From assembly GCA_937898205.1 (NCBI GenBank), contig CALEJC010000133.1, positions 1-6,597 of the forward strand: 6,597 nt of DNA, given 5' to 3'. Position 1 is the first letter of the stretch, and each line of letters begins with the position of its first letter. The position numbers were made by a program, and so were the translations under genes. This document shows, piece by piece, positions 1-6,451 of the stretch. The notes under the pieces are model-generated. The model saw nothing but the letters and a program-made list of their open reading frames with translations. It searched no databases and was not told the DNA's origin. This DNA is from an uncultured Bacteroidales bacterium. GTDB taxonomy: Bacteria > Bacteroidota > Bacteroidia > Bacteroidales > UBA932.

Positions 1-961
1 AGTTGCCTTCGTGTATGAGCACTATCTTCAGCATAATATCATCGAGGAAGGAGCACATTGGATCGACTATCCTTGGAGGACAGCCAATAATATCAACGAC
101 CTTGGTTTTAAGGAGCCGACATATATGCAGGGAGACAAGAGGGTCTTTATGGCTGAGGAGTTTTATAACCTTGACAACGAGAAGCTGATGCGCTATCACA
201 GAAGGTATATCAATAAGAGTCTTAGTGAGGCTGCGCATAGCAGCAATACCATCCACCATATCGGAGCGGAATACACAGGGCCTCTGCACTTTATGAAATT
301 CTGGCTGGATTGCATCAGAAATTGGGAGATTAAAAACAACAAAGATGTGATCGTGGCACTCAACGCCACTCACGATGTGACCGAAGCTATCCTCAATCAT
401 CCTCTGTATGAGAGAGTTGTGGACGTGATAGATATCCGTCAGTGGCATTATCGTGACGACGGCACCTTATATGCTCCGGAGGGCGGTGTGAGCCTTGCAC
501 CTCGTCAGTATGCACGTGTTATGGATGTGGGCAAGACAGGTCCGTCTGAGGCATGGAAGGTGGTCAGGGAATACAGGACCCGCTTCCCGCAAAAAGCCGT
601 ATGGCTCAACAATTCGCGCGCAGCGGGAGTCAATTGGGTGGCATTTGTGGCAGGAGCTTCGCTCTGCTCCCTGCCTTCTGTCCAGGCCCCGAAGTTCTTT
701 GACAATGCCCTGAAAATGAACCCTATGGATGATGTGCGCTGGGCAGAGAACTGCTGGTCTACAGGTGCTGCCGGAGTGGGATATATCGCCTATACAAGTG
801 ATGAGCAGCTGACCCTTGATCTTCAGGGAGACAAGCGCAGTTATCGCTGTCAGTTGATTGATCCAAATACCGGAGAGTCGATAGGCAAGACCATTAGAGT
901 GAAGTCCGGAGATGTGATTGATGTGCCTGCTGAGGCAGCAGTAGTTTATTTATATAGATAG
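1..961 (+). CDS. Putative glycoside hydrolase-like protein, C-terminal part (5' truncated by window; DUF6298-like)
   Basis: The reading frame is open from position 2 with no natural start, so this is the last 319 residues of a larger protein; the GTG at 11 is internal. The visible part resembles large secreted Bacteroidota proteins with a glycosidase-type TIM barrel, and DUF6298 is my best recollection of the family. Barrel-like landmarks are HWIDYPWRTANNIND near residues 19-33, IGAEYTGPLHF near 87-98 with an acidic residue (E90) in a possible catalytic loop, VIVALNATHDV near 116-126, DVIDIRQWHY at 141-150 and APEGGVSLAPRQYAR at 158-172. Residues from about 250 to 319 (GVGYIAYTS, LTLDL, LIDPNTGES, VVYLYR) look like the small C-terminal beta-sandwich found after many such barrels, sometimes named a putative collagen-binding domain. 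The signal peptide and N-terminus lie outside the window. DUF4491 follows after 2 bp. Substrate is unknown; the nearby GH88 gene hints at uronate-containing glycans, which is inference only. Confidence 0.6.
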   Translation, partial: VAFVYEHYLQHNIIEEGAHWIDYPWRTANNINDLGFKEPTYMQGDKRVFMAEEFYNLDNEKLMRYHRRYINKSLSEAAHSSNTIHHIGAEYTGPLHFMKFWLDCIRNWEIKNNKDVIVALNATHDVTEAILNHPLYERVVDVIDIRQWHYRDDGTLYAPEGGVSLAPRQYARVMDVGKTGPSEAWKVVREYRTRFPQKAVWLNNSRAAGVNWVAFVAGASLCSLPSVQAPKFFDNALKMNPMDDVRWAENCWSTGAAGVGYIAYTSDEQLTLDLQGDKRSYRCQLIDPNTGESIGKTIRVKSGDVIDVPAEAAVVYLYR

Positions 962-963
962 TT

Positions 964-1251
964 ATGAATTTTACAGGACTTTTAGTCGGATTGGCGACGT
1001 TTTTAATAATCGGGTTTTTCCATCCGATCGTAATCAAGGCAGAATATTATTGGGGTAAGCGTTGCTGGTGGATTTTTCTTCTTGTGGGCCTGCTCGCATT
1101 GGCAGCGTCACTGTTGATTGAAAATATGATAATATCAACCATAGTCGGAGTGTTTTCTTTTTCTTGCTTCTGGTCCATCTACGAGCTGGTAGAGCAAGAA
1201 GAGAGAGTCAGGAAAGGCTGGTTCCCGGAAAACCCCAAGAAGAAGCGTTAA
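964..1251 (+). CDS. DUF4491 family small inner-membrane protein
   Basis: A 95-residue protein with three predicted membrane helices, about residues 3-24 (GLLVGLATFLIIGFFHPIVI), 34-52 (CWWIFLLVGLLALAASLLI) and 55-73 (IISTIVGVFSFSCFWSIYEL). A basic tail follows (ERVRKGWFPENPKKKR) and is likely cytoplasmic. The opening MNFTGLLVGLATFLIIGFFHPIVIKAEYYWG and the RVRKGWFP tail match my memory of DUF4491, a family common in Bacteroidota and of unknown function. The length is normal for the family, so it looks intact. The ATG is 2 bp after the upstream stop, so it is probably translated from the same message and may depend on coupling. No enzyme residues are evident. Identity is fairly sure; the role cannot be inferred. 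Confidence 0.88.
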   Translation: MNFTGLLVGLATFLIIGFFHPIVIKAEYYWGKRCWWIFLLVGLLALAASLLIENMIISTIVGVFSFSCFWSIYELVEQEERVRKGWFPENPKKKR

Positions 1252-1329
1252 ACGAAAAAGGAGTAACCTCGCGGCTACTCCTTTTCAGTACTTCTAACCA
1301 ATAATTAACCTATGAAAAAATCTATTCGA
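1251..1329 (-). ncRNA. Candidate sigma-54-dependent small RNA in the pfkA 3' UTR
   Basis: Seen: a consensus -24/-12 promoter at 1355-1340 predicts a start near 1329 (give or take 3 nt; A1326, A1325 or G1327 are plausible purines). A strong terminator ends about 75-80 nt later, at or just short of the DUF4491 stop codon. No plausible start plus ORF is present between them on this strand, so an untranslated RNA is the simplest reading. The 5' part, about 40 nt, is A/U-rich and largely unstructured, with a U6 run and the pentamer GGUUA twice (1310-1306 and 1299-1295); a third copy lies in the terminator stem (1268-1264). The RNA lies on the same strand as pfkA, beginning about 30 nt after its stop, so it would also form the 3' end of the pfkA message. 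Known sigma-54-driven small RNAs in other phyla include GlmY/GlmZ and Qrr. No homology to them is claimed. I do not recognise this RNA as a named family. Confidence 0.6.
1254..1286 (-). terminator. Strong intrinsic terminator for the - strand (weaker on +)
   Basis: Inverted repeat with arms AAAAGGAGTA (1256-1265) and TACTCCTTTT (1276-1285). Read on the - strand, the stem continues with a G-U and two C-G pairs (1275/1266, 1274/1267, 1273/1268). It closes on GCGA (1272-1269), a GNRA tetraloop, for a 13-bp stem followed by a U-rich run (UUUUUCGUUU). On the + strand the G-U becomes an A-C mismatch, the loop is not GNRA and the trailing T run is short, so the structure is better built for the - strand. 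It would end the GH88-pfkA transcript and the proposed small RNA, and may also stop DUF4491 transcription from the other side. Confidence 0.88.
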
Positions 1330-1339
1330 TAGGAATTAT

Positions 1340-1355
1340 TGCAAGAGCTGTGCCA
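1340..1355 (-). promoter_or_regulatory. Sigma-54 (RpoN) -24/-12 promoter
   Basis: The - strand reads TGGCACAGCTCTTGCA, which is TGGCAC, a 5-nt spacer, then TTGCA. The invariant GG (1354-1353) and GC (1342-1341) are 12 nt apart, as required for RpoN holoenzyme. It is preceded by TT (the common TTTGGCAC form) and followed by A/T-rich DNA suited to melting. It begins 5 nt after the pfkA stop codon, with no protein gene immediately downstream on that strand before the terminator. Such promoters need an AAA+ enhancer-binding protein; any upstream site would lie inside the 3' end of pfkA. Confidence 0.78.
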
Positions 1356-1360
1356 AACTG

Positions 1361-2344
1361 CTAAGTTGATAAAATATTTAGTACATTTATTAACTCGCGG
1401 TCGATAGGCTTATCCATCTTAATTGCCCTAGAGATAGGCACATAGGTAATTTCGTCATTTCTGATGCCAATCATTACATTTCTCTGGCCTTCCTTGAGAG
1501 CTTCGATAGAAGCAACTCCCAGACGGCTCGCAAGGATGCGGTCGTAGGCGGTCGGTGTACCACCTCTCTGGAGGTGACCGAGGATGGATACTCTCACATC
1601 AAACTCGGGGTACTCCTTGCGGACACGCTCTGCATAGTGCATCGCACCTCCGTCCTTCTCGGATACAAGCACGATACTGCTGTTTTTGCTCTTGCGGATG
1701 CCTCGTCCGATGAAGTCGGCAAGTTGGTCAATATTGGTGTTGTCTTCAGGGATGATTGCTGCCTCTGCTCCGGCTGCTATCGCACTGTTTTGGGTCAGGA
1801 AGCCTGCATCACGTCCCATCACTTCTACAAAGAAGATGCGGTTGTGGCTGGAAGCTGTGTCACGGATCTTATCTACACATTCCATGATGGTGTTAAGCGC
1901 TGTATCATAGCCGATTGTGTGGTCTGTGCCATATAGGTCATTGTCGATGGTGCCGGGTAGACCGATAACCGGGATGTCATACTCGGAGGCGAGAGCCTGC
2001 GCTCCGGCGAGTGAGCCGTTGCCGCCAATTACGATGATTGCGTCGATGCCAAATTTCTGTATGTTCTCGTAGGCTTTTTCTCTACCCTCCTGGGTCATGA
2101 AGTCTTTGCTTCTGGCTGTCTTGAGGATGGTTCCTCCTCGCTGTATGGTGCTGCTCACGCTCTCTGTGGTCAGCTCCTGGATCTTGCCCTCGATGAGACC
2201 CTGCCAACCGCGGTAGATGCCCCACACTTTCCAGCCTTCGTTGATCGCAGCTCTGGTGACTGCTCTGACGCACGCGTTCATGCCCGGTGCATCACCTCCT
2301 GAGGTGAGCACACCGATGCTTCTTAAATTTCTAGAGGCCTTCAT
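1361..2344 (-). CDS. pfkA: ATP-dependent 6-phosphofructokinase
   Basis: Phosphorylates fructose 6-phosphate to fructose 1,6-bisphosphate in the cytoplasm, the committed step of glycolysis. The 327-residue length fits the compact bacterial enzyme (E. coli PfkA has 320). Motifs are LTSGGDAPGMN at 13-23, GGNGS at 107-111, PGTIDND at 130-136 with the catalytic base D134 (E. coli D127), SSHNR with R169, VMGRDAG with M176 and R178, SEK with E229, and ILGHLQRGG with H257 and R260. G110 and G131 (E. coli G104 and G124) are the residues that mark ATP rather than pyrophosphate use. The odd point is N109 where E. coli has Asp103, near the nucleotide magnesium. The ATG at 2344 overlaps the GH88 stop by 14 nt, which implies a shared message and possibly translational coupling. 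It is the closest ATG to the conserved IGVLTSGG block, and no clear Shine-Dalgarno is visible, as is common in this phylum. Confidence 0.95.
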   Translation of the reverse strand: MKASRNLRSIGVLTSGGDAPGMNACVRAVTRAAINEGWKVWGIYRGWQGLIEGKIQELTTESVSSTIQRGGTILKTARSKDFMTQEGREKAYENIQKFGIDAIIVIGGNGSLAGAQALASEYDIPVIGLPGTIDNDLYGTDHTIGYDTALNTIMECVDKIRDTASSHNRIFFVEVMGRDAGFLTQNSAIAAGAEAAIIPEDNTNIDQLADFIGRGIRKSKNSSIVLVSEKDGGAMHYAERVRKEYPEFDVRVSILGHLQRGGTPTAYDRILASRLGVASIEALKEGQRNVMIGIRNDEITYVPISRAIKMDKPIDRELINVLNILST

Positions 2345-3539
2345 AATAGTATTGTGAATTAAGTTTGTTTATAGCTTCGATGAAGTAGTAGTCTGCATAG
2401 GATAGAGGTACATCGATCTCCGATTTCTCAGGAAGATTGCCCACGCAATGCTTGATGAGGAAGTCGCCGTTCTCGCCCTTTGCTGCAAGGTAGGTCTCGC
2501 TTGCGAGTGTGCGCACCTGCTTGTCTGCTGTGGCAGTATAGACCTTGGCTTTATCGGCGTCCTGGCAGATGTAGCCTAAATCGGCGAATGCCGCTGCCAT
2601 GATCGCACATGCCGAGGCATCTCTGAGTGCGTCAGGAATATCCGGCGCATCAAAGTCCCAATATGGCATGCCATCCTCAGGAAGCTCCTCAAGGATGCGG
2701 TCGGCAATCAGCACTGCTGCATCGTGGAACTCCTGCTGGTCAGTCTCTCTATACATCATGGTAAATCCATAGAGTGCCCAGGCCTGACCTCTTGCCCAAA
2801 GTGACTCATGCTCATAGCCTTGCACTGTCTCTCTCGATCTGACTTCGCCGGTCTCGGGGTCGTAGTCCACAAGGTGGTAACTGCTGTAGTCCTCGCGGAA
2901 ATGGTTTTTGAGGGTTGTGCGGGCGTGGGTGAGAGCCACTTCAAGAAGCCTCTCGTCGCCACACATTGCATGGGCCACGGTAAGAAGCTCAAGGTTCATC
3001 ATATTGTCGATGATCACAGGATATCTCCAGTCCCTGCGCAGGAAGTCCCAGCTTTTGATGGTTTTTGTGTTGTCGTTAAACCTTTCAGCAAGCTTTTGTG
3101 CACAGTCGATCATTGTCTGTGCATACTTCTCCTCTTCTCCTGTGAGTCTGAGGCCGTTGCCGAAGCTGCAATTGATCTGGAAACCGATATCGTGATCTGT
3201 CTTTCTGTCTTTGAGCTGTGCCAGAGGAAGAGTGTATTTCTCTGCCAAGGCCTTGATGTCCTGGTCGCCTGTGCGTTCATAGATGAGCCAGAGGGTTCCC
3301 GGGTAGAATCCGCTGCACCACCAACCTATGTCTGATGTCCTTAAAGTGCCGTCGGGGTTGGTGCTGCGAGGATAGGCGCTGACTTCCTGCTGGTTGAGTG
3401 TCTGGTCGATCGCGATATATTTCTCTACAGCGAGGTCCATTACTCTCTCTGTCAATTGTTCGAAGCTCTCCTGCTTCGGTGTGCAGCTGCAAAGTATCAA
3501 TGCTATCGCTGCAAATAAGTAGTGTTTTGTGGTGCTCAT
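2331..3539 (-). CDS. GH88 unsaturated glucuronyl hydrolase, lipoprotein
   Basis: GH88 enzymes remove the 4,5-unsaturated uronate that polysaccharide lyases leave at the non-reducing end of oligosaccharides, for example from chondroitin, hyaluronan or heparin-type glycans, by hydrating the double bond. The 402-residue protein starts with a lipoprotein signal (hydrophobic residues 8-16, lipobox LCSC, lipidated C19). No acidic surface-export signal follows the Cys, so a periplasmic location is likely. The rest is the alpha6/alpha6 barrel. Landmarks are WWCSGFYPGTLW at 73-84, DHDIGF at 115-120 with D117, IIDNMMNLELL at 176-186 with D178, ESLWARGQAWALYGF at 245-259, YWDFDAP at 293-299 and RDASACAI at 306-313. 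D117 and D178 correspond to the two catalytic Asp residues (88 and 149) of the Bacillus sp. GL1 enzyme. The frame upstream of the ATG reaches a stop within about 10 codons with no other start, so 3539 is firm. It is transcribed ahead of pfkA. Exact substrate and linkage cannot be told; GH105 is a less likely alternative. Confidence 0.9.
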   Translation of the reverse strand: MSTTKHYLFAAIALILCSCTPKQESFEQLTERVMDLAVEKYIAIDQTLNQQEVSAYPRSTNPDGTLRTSDIGWWCSGFYPGTLWLIYERTGDQDIKALAEKYTLPLAQLKDRKTDHDIGFQINCSFGNGLRLTGEEEKYAQTMIDCAQKLAERFNDNTKTIKSWDFLRRDWRYPVIIDNMMNLELLTVAHAMCGDERLLEVALTHARTTLKNHFREDYSSYHLVDYDPETGEVRSRETVQGYEHESLWARGQAWALYGFTMMYRETDQQEFHDAAVLIADRILEELPEDGMPYWDFDAPDIPDALRDASACAIMAAAFADLGYICQDADKAKVYTATADKQVRTLASETYLAAKGENGDFLIKHCVGNLPEKSEIDVPLSYADYYFIEAINKLNSQYYYEGL

Positions 3540-3544
3540 ATTTG

Positions 3545-3552
3545 CAAACTTA
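3545..3552 (-). promoter_or_regulatory. Bacteroidota-type -7 box for the GH88-pfkA operon
   Basis: The - strand reads TAAGTTTG, an exact TAnnTTTG, only 5 nt before the GH88 ATG. A TTTTG lies 16 nt upstream (3573-3569) and could act as the -33 element, though the spacing is short. If used, transcription starts within a base or two of the start codon, giving an essentially leaderless message. Confidence 0.5.
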
Positions 3553-3578
3553 ATGATTTTATTCTAAACAAAATATTT

Positions 3579-3586
3579 TATCTTTG
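3579..3586 (+). promoter_or_regulatory. Bacteroidota-type -7 box for the methyltransferase-tamL operon
   Basis: TATCTTTG is an exact TAnnTTTG. Placing its last G at -7 puts +1 at 3593, the A of the first ATG. No good TTTG is seen at the usual -33 distance; the upstream DNA is T-rich (3557-3561). The box overlaps the TTG at 3584, which argues against that codon being the translation start. Confidence 0.55.
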
Positions 3587-3592
3587 TCTAAT

Positions 3593-4291
3593 ATGATGAC
3601 AGCGGCAGAAATTAAATATATCAAGAGCCTAAAAGAGAAAAAGTTCCGCGATGCAAGCGGCCTGTTTGTGGTAGAAGGGGAAAAGATGGTGGCAGAGGCG
3701 CTCGCATCCGGCTTTAAGGTGCGTCAGGTGATCCGCGCGGAAGAAGTGGGCGACAATGTCATGTCCCGCATCAGCGGATTGACCACTCCGCCTCCTGTGC
3801 TTGCTGTCGTCGAGCAGAAACGCTCCGGCTCCTCAGACCTCGCCGACGGGCTTTGCCTGGCTTTGGATTCTGTCAGAGATCCGGGCAATATGGGCACGAT
3901 TATCCGCATTGCAGACTGGTTTGGCGTTAAAACCATCTATTGCTCAGCAGATTGCGTGGAGGTCTACAATCCCAAGGTGGTGCAGGCTTCGATGGGCTCT
4001 ATCTTCCGCATGGATATCGTCGTCTGCGATCTTGTGCAGTTGTGCTCCCGCTTTAAGGCTGCCGGCAAGAAAGTCTATGGCACCTTCCTCAATGGAAGCA
4101 ATATCTATGAAAGCGATCTGGAGGCGCAAGGCCTGATTGTGATGGGAAATGAGTCCAATGGTATCAGTATTGCTGTAGGAGAGCAGGTAGACGCGCGCGT
4201 GCTCATCCCTTCGTTTGGCGGAAGCAGGGCGGAAAGCCTCAATGTGGGTGTGGCAACGGCGGTCGTTTTATCAGAGTTCAGGCGCAGATGA
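3593..4291 (+). CDS. SpoU/TrmH-family RNA 2'-O-methyltransferase
   Basis: Transfers methyl from S-adenosylmethionine to a ribose 2'-OH in rRNA or tRNA; the target nucleotide cannot be told. At 232 residues it has the usual two-part plan. An N-terminal substrate-binding region holds KFRDASGLFVVEGEKMVAEAL at 17-37. A SPOUT trefoil-knot domain follows from about residue 88. The three SpoU motifs are clear: LDSVRDPGNMGTIIR at 91-105 with N99 and R105, GNESNGI at 185-191 with E187, and IPSFGGSRAESLNVGVATA at 205-223 with S215 and N217. The frame could begin at TTG 3584, but that codon sits inside the promoter box, so I chose ATG 3593; ATG 3596 is equally possible. Its TGA overlaps the tamL ATG (ATGA), so the two genes are coupled. 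RlmB- or TrmH-like housekeeping modification is the likely role. Confidence 0.93.
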   Translation: MMTAAEIKYIKSLKEKKFRDASGLFVVEGEKMVAEALASGFKVRQVIRAEEVGDNVMSRISGLTTPPPVLAVVEQKRSGSSDLADGLCLALDSVRDPGNMGTIIRIADWFGVKTIYCSADCVEVYNPKVVQASMGSIFRMDIVVCDLVQLCSRFKAAGKKVYGTFLNGSNIYESDLEAQGLIVMGNESNGISIAVGEQVDARVLIPSFGGSRAESLNVGVATAVVLSEFRRR

Positions 4292-6441
4292 GAAGGTTTT
4301 TCTGCATATTGGCAGCATTGCTGCTTCTGGCTTCCTGCAGTACCACTAAGTTGCTGTCGGAAGGGCAGTTCCGTCTTGCTGAAAATGAGATAAATATTGT
4401 GAGTGAGGATAAGCTCAGCAGTAGCGAATTCACCCCCTACCTCAAGCAGCAGGCCAACACCTCTCTGATCTTTGGCTGGAACCCTGCAATCAATATCTAC
4501 AACTGGTCCAACGGCAGTGGCAAGGGCATCAATGCGCTGTGGCAGGCCATAGGACAGGCTCCTGTGGTGTTTGATGAATCGCTTGTCGCTCAGAGCAGAG
4601 ACAATATCCTTGTGCATTTGGAAAATCTCGGCTACTACAATGCCAGCGTAGAGTCAGACGTGCAGTATAAGGACAGGCTGGCCAAGGTGGCCTATACTAT
4701 CAGGACAGGCGAGCGCAAGAGGATAGACAAGATTGTCTATGATGTGCCGGCAGGGCAGTTTGCGGAGGATTTCTATGCAGATACGGTCAATGTTTCTGTC
4801 CGTCCCGGCGATTATCTCAACGATGATATCCTGGAGCAGGAGTCGGTAAGAGGTGCTGAGCACTTCCGCAGACTGGGCTACTACTCATTCAATAAGAACC
4901 ACTATTTCTTTGAGGCAGATACACTTGGCGACAGTAATATCCTATATTACCGCATCAAGGAATATACCCGTAACGAGCCGGAGTCAGCAAGTGAGCCCCT
5001 CCGCAGGTACTATTTCAATGATGTGAGCATCTCGCATGATGCAGATATCAAGATTAAACCAAGTCTCATCACCAAACTCAATCAGATCCTCCCTGGGGAT
5101 ATCTATAATGAGGATGTGGTGAATACAAGCTATTATCGACTTGCTTCTCTGAACGTATTTGGTGCAGTCAATGTGGAGACTGAAGCAGTGGATTCCAATC
5201 TTGTCAATTGCAGGATGCAGCTCAGTGGAGCAAATATGCTTGGTTTCAAGGCCAATGCTGAGATGTCATCCAACTCATCCGGACTGTTTGGTATCTCGCC
5301 ACAATTGACATTCTTCCACAAAAATCTTTTTGGTGGAGGAGAGAGGCTTAATCTTGGATTTACGGGCAACTGGCAGTCTCGCCCGGGCACAGCGGTGAGC
5401 TCTCTTGAGGTGGGAGTATCTGCCGGCCTTAGTCTTCCGAATCTATGGCTGCTGGATCCGCAAAAGAGTAAGAACAGATATATACCTCGCACGGAGATCA
5501 ATGCTTCCTTTAACTATCAAAACAGACCTGAGTATCGCAGAAATGTGGCAAGTTTCTCTTATGGCTATTCAGGTCGTTTCGGAGAGAAGCTTTACTACCA
5601 GATCTATCCTTTGAAGTTCAGTCTTGTCAATCTCCATGAGCTGAGCGAGGACTTTTATGATATGCTCATCAATAACCCATATCTATGGGATTCGTTTAAG
5701 GATCAGACAGATCTGGGATTGGGGGCTCAGCTTTATTATACCAGTGACAACAGCATTGTGCCGAAGTCGTCATATCACTTTGCAAGGCTGAATTTTGACA
5801 GCTCCGGCAATCTCATTTCGCTCTTCAATAAACAGCTCCCAGTGAGCAGCCAAGGCAGCGAACGCCTTTTTATGGGACTTCCATACCAGCAGTATCTTAG
5901 GGCGGAACTCTCTTTGGGCAAGACTTTCAGCCTTGATATGGATAACAATCACGCGATTGCGATGCGTCTGCATGCAGGAGTGGGCCACGCCTATGGCAAT
6001 TCCAATGCGCTTCCATTTGAAAAGCAATTCTATGCAGGTGGAGCAAGCAGCATGAGAGGCTGGCAGATGCGCACCTTGGGTCCTGGTGCTGACCAGATGG
6101 AGGATATTTTCCTGATTCCTAGCCAGACCGGTGATGTGAAGTTTGAGTTTGACATGGAATATAGATTCAAGATGTTTTGGAAACTCGAGGGCGCTTTGTT
6201 TGCAGAGGCCGGAAATGTCTGGATCTTGGATGATATAAAAGATCACTTCGACCCGCAGACTATTGCTGCAGACTGGGGTCTGGGTGTAAGACTTAATCTT
6301 GATTTTATTTTGATTAGAGTTGATGCCGGTTTCAAGTTACATGATCCTTCCAGACAGGAAGGCTCAAGGTGGCTGACACCTCGTCAATGGTTTGGTGACA
6401 ACGGAGCAGCTATACACTTCGGTGTGGGCTATCCATTTTAA
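4288..6441 (+). CDS. tamL: BamA/TamA-family outer-membrane lipoprotein (TamL)
   Basis: Outer-membrane Omp85 protein thought to work with TamB in inserting or supplying outer-membrane components; the lipidated TamL form is typical of Bacteroidota. The 717-residue protein opens with a lipoprotein signal (hydrophobic residues 7-15, lipobox LASC, C17) followed by STTKLLSEGQ. POTRA-like domains follow at roughly 95-140 (LENLGYYNASV), 145-225 (FRRLGYYSF) and 240-312 (PGDIYNEDVVNTSYYRLASLNVFGAVNV). The 16-strand barrel runs from about 315 to the end (Bac_surface_Ag type). The barrel shows LFGGGERL at 347-354, the signature GGASSMRGW at 584-592 (loop-6 RG motif, R590) and a C-terminal aromatic beta-signal FGVGYPF. 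Length and both ends look complete. The start overlaps the methyltransferase stop by 4 nt. TamL rather than BamA is chosen because of the lipid anchor and few POTRA repeats; no tamB is seen here. Confidence 0.9.
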   Translation: MRRFFCILAALLLLASCSTTKLLSEGQFRLAENEINIVSEDKLSSSEFTPYLKQQANTSLIFGWNPAINIYNWSNGSGKGINALWQAIGQAPVVFDESLVAQSRDNILVHLENLGYYNASVESDVQYKDRLAKVAYTIRTGERKRIDKIVYDVPAGQFAEDFYADTVNVSVRPGDYLNDDILEQESVRGAEHFRRLGYYSFNKNHYFFEADTLGDSNILYYRIKEYTRNEPESASEPLRRYYFNDVSISHDADIKIKPSLITKLNQILPGDIYNEDVVNTSYYRLASLNVFGAVNVETEAVDSNLVNCRMQLSGANMLGFKANAEMSSNSSGLFGISPQLTFFHKNLFGGGERLNLGFTGNWQSRPGTAVSSLEVGVSAGLSLPNLWLLDPQKSKNRYIPRTEINASFNYQNRPEYRRNVASFSYGYSGRFGEKLYYQIYPLKFSLVNLHELSEDFYDMLINNPYLWDSFKDQTDLGLGAQLYYTSDNSIVPKSSYHFARLNFDSSGNLISLFNKQLPVSSQGSERLFMGLPYQQYLRAELSLGKTFSLDMDNNHAIAMRLHAGVGHAYGNSNALPFEKQFYAGGASSMRGWQMRTLGPGADQMEDIFLIPSQTGDVKFEFDMEYRFKMFWKLEGALFAEAGNVWILDDIKDHFDPQTIAADWGLGVRLNLDFILIRVDAGFKLHDPSRQEGSRWLTPRQWFGDNGAAIHFGVGYPF

Positions 6442-6451
6442 TTGATTTTTT

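Noticed and set aside
1312..1332. A start-like + strand sequence, ATGAAAAAA followed by three more codons and TAG, after an AT-rich leader
   Set aside because: It encodes only six residues and lies just after a terminator; the stretch is better explained as the complement of the proposed - strand RNA and its promoter.
1574..1936. A 120-codon + strand ORF antisense to pfkA
   Set aside because: pfkA is certain on the other strand and this Cys-rich translation resembles no protein family.
2808..3335. A 175-codon + strand ORF antisense to GH88
   Set aside because: The opposite frame encodes a protein with clear GH88 motifs; this translation has no recognisable domain and is a shadow of GC-biased codons.
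3584..3592. TTG start adding three residues to the RNA methyltransferase
   Set aside because: The TTG is part of the TATCTTTG promoter box, so it would probably not be in the message; ATG 3593 or 3596 fits better.
4310..4324. A second sigma-54-like site, TGGCAG-N5-CTGC
   Set aside because: It departs from consensus in both halves and lies within the tamL signal-peptide codons, with no separate gene nearby that needs it.
4105..4617. A 170-codon - strand ORF across the methyltransferase-tamL junction
   Set aside because: It is antisense to two well-supported coupled genes and shows no family motifs.
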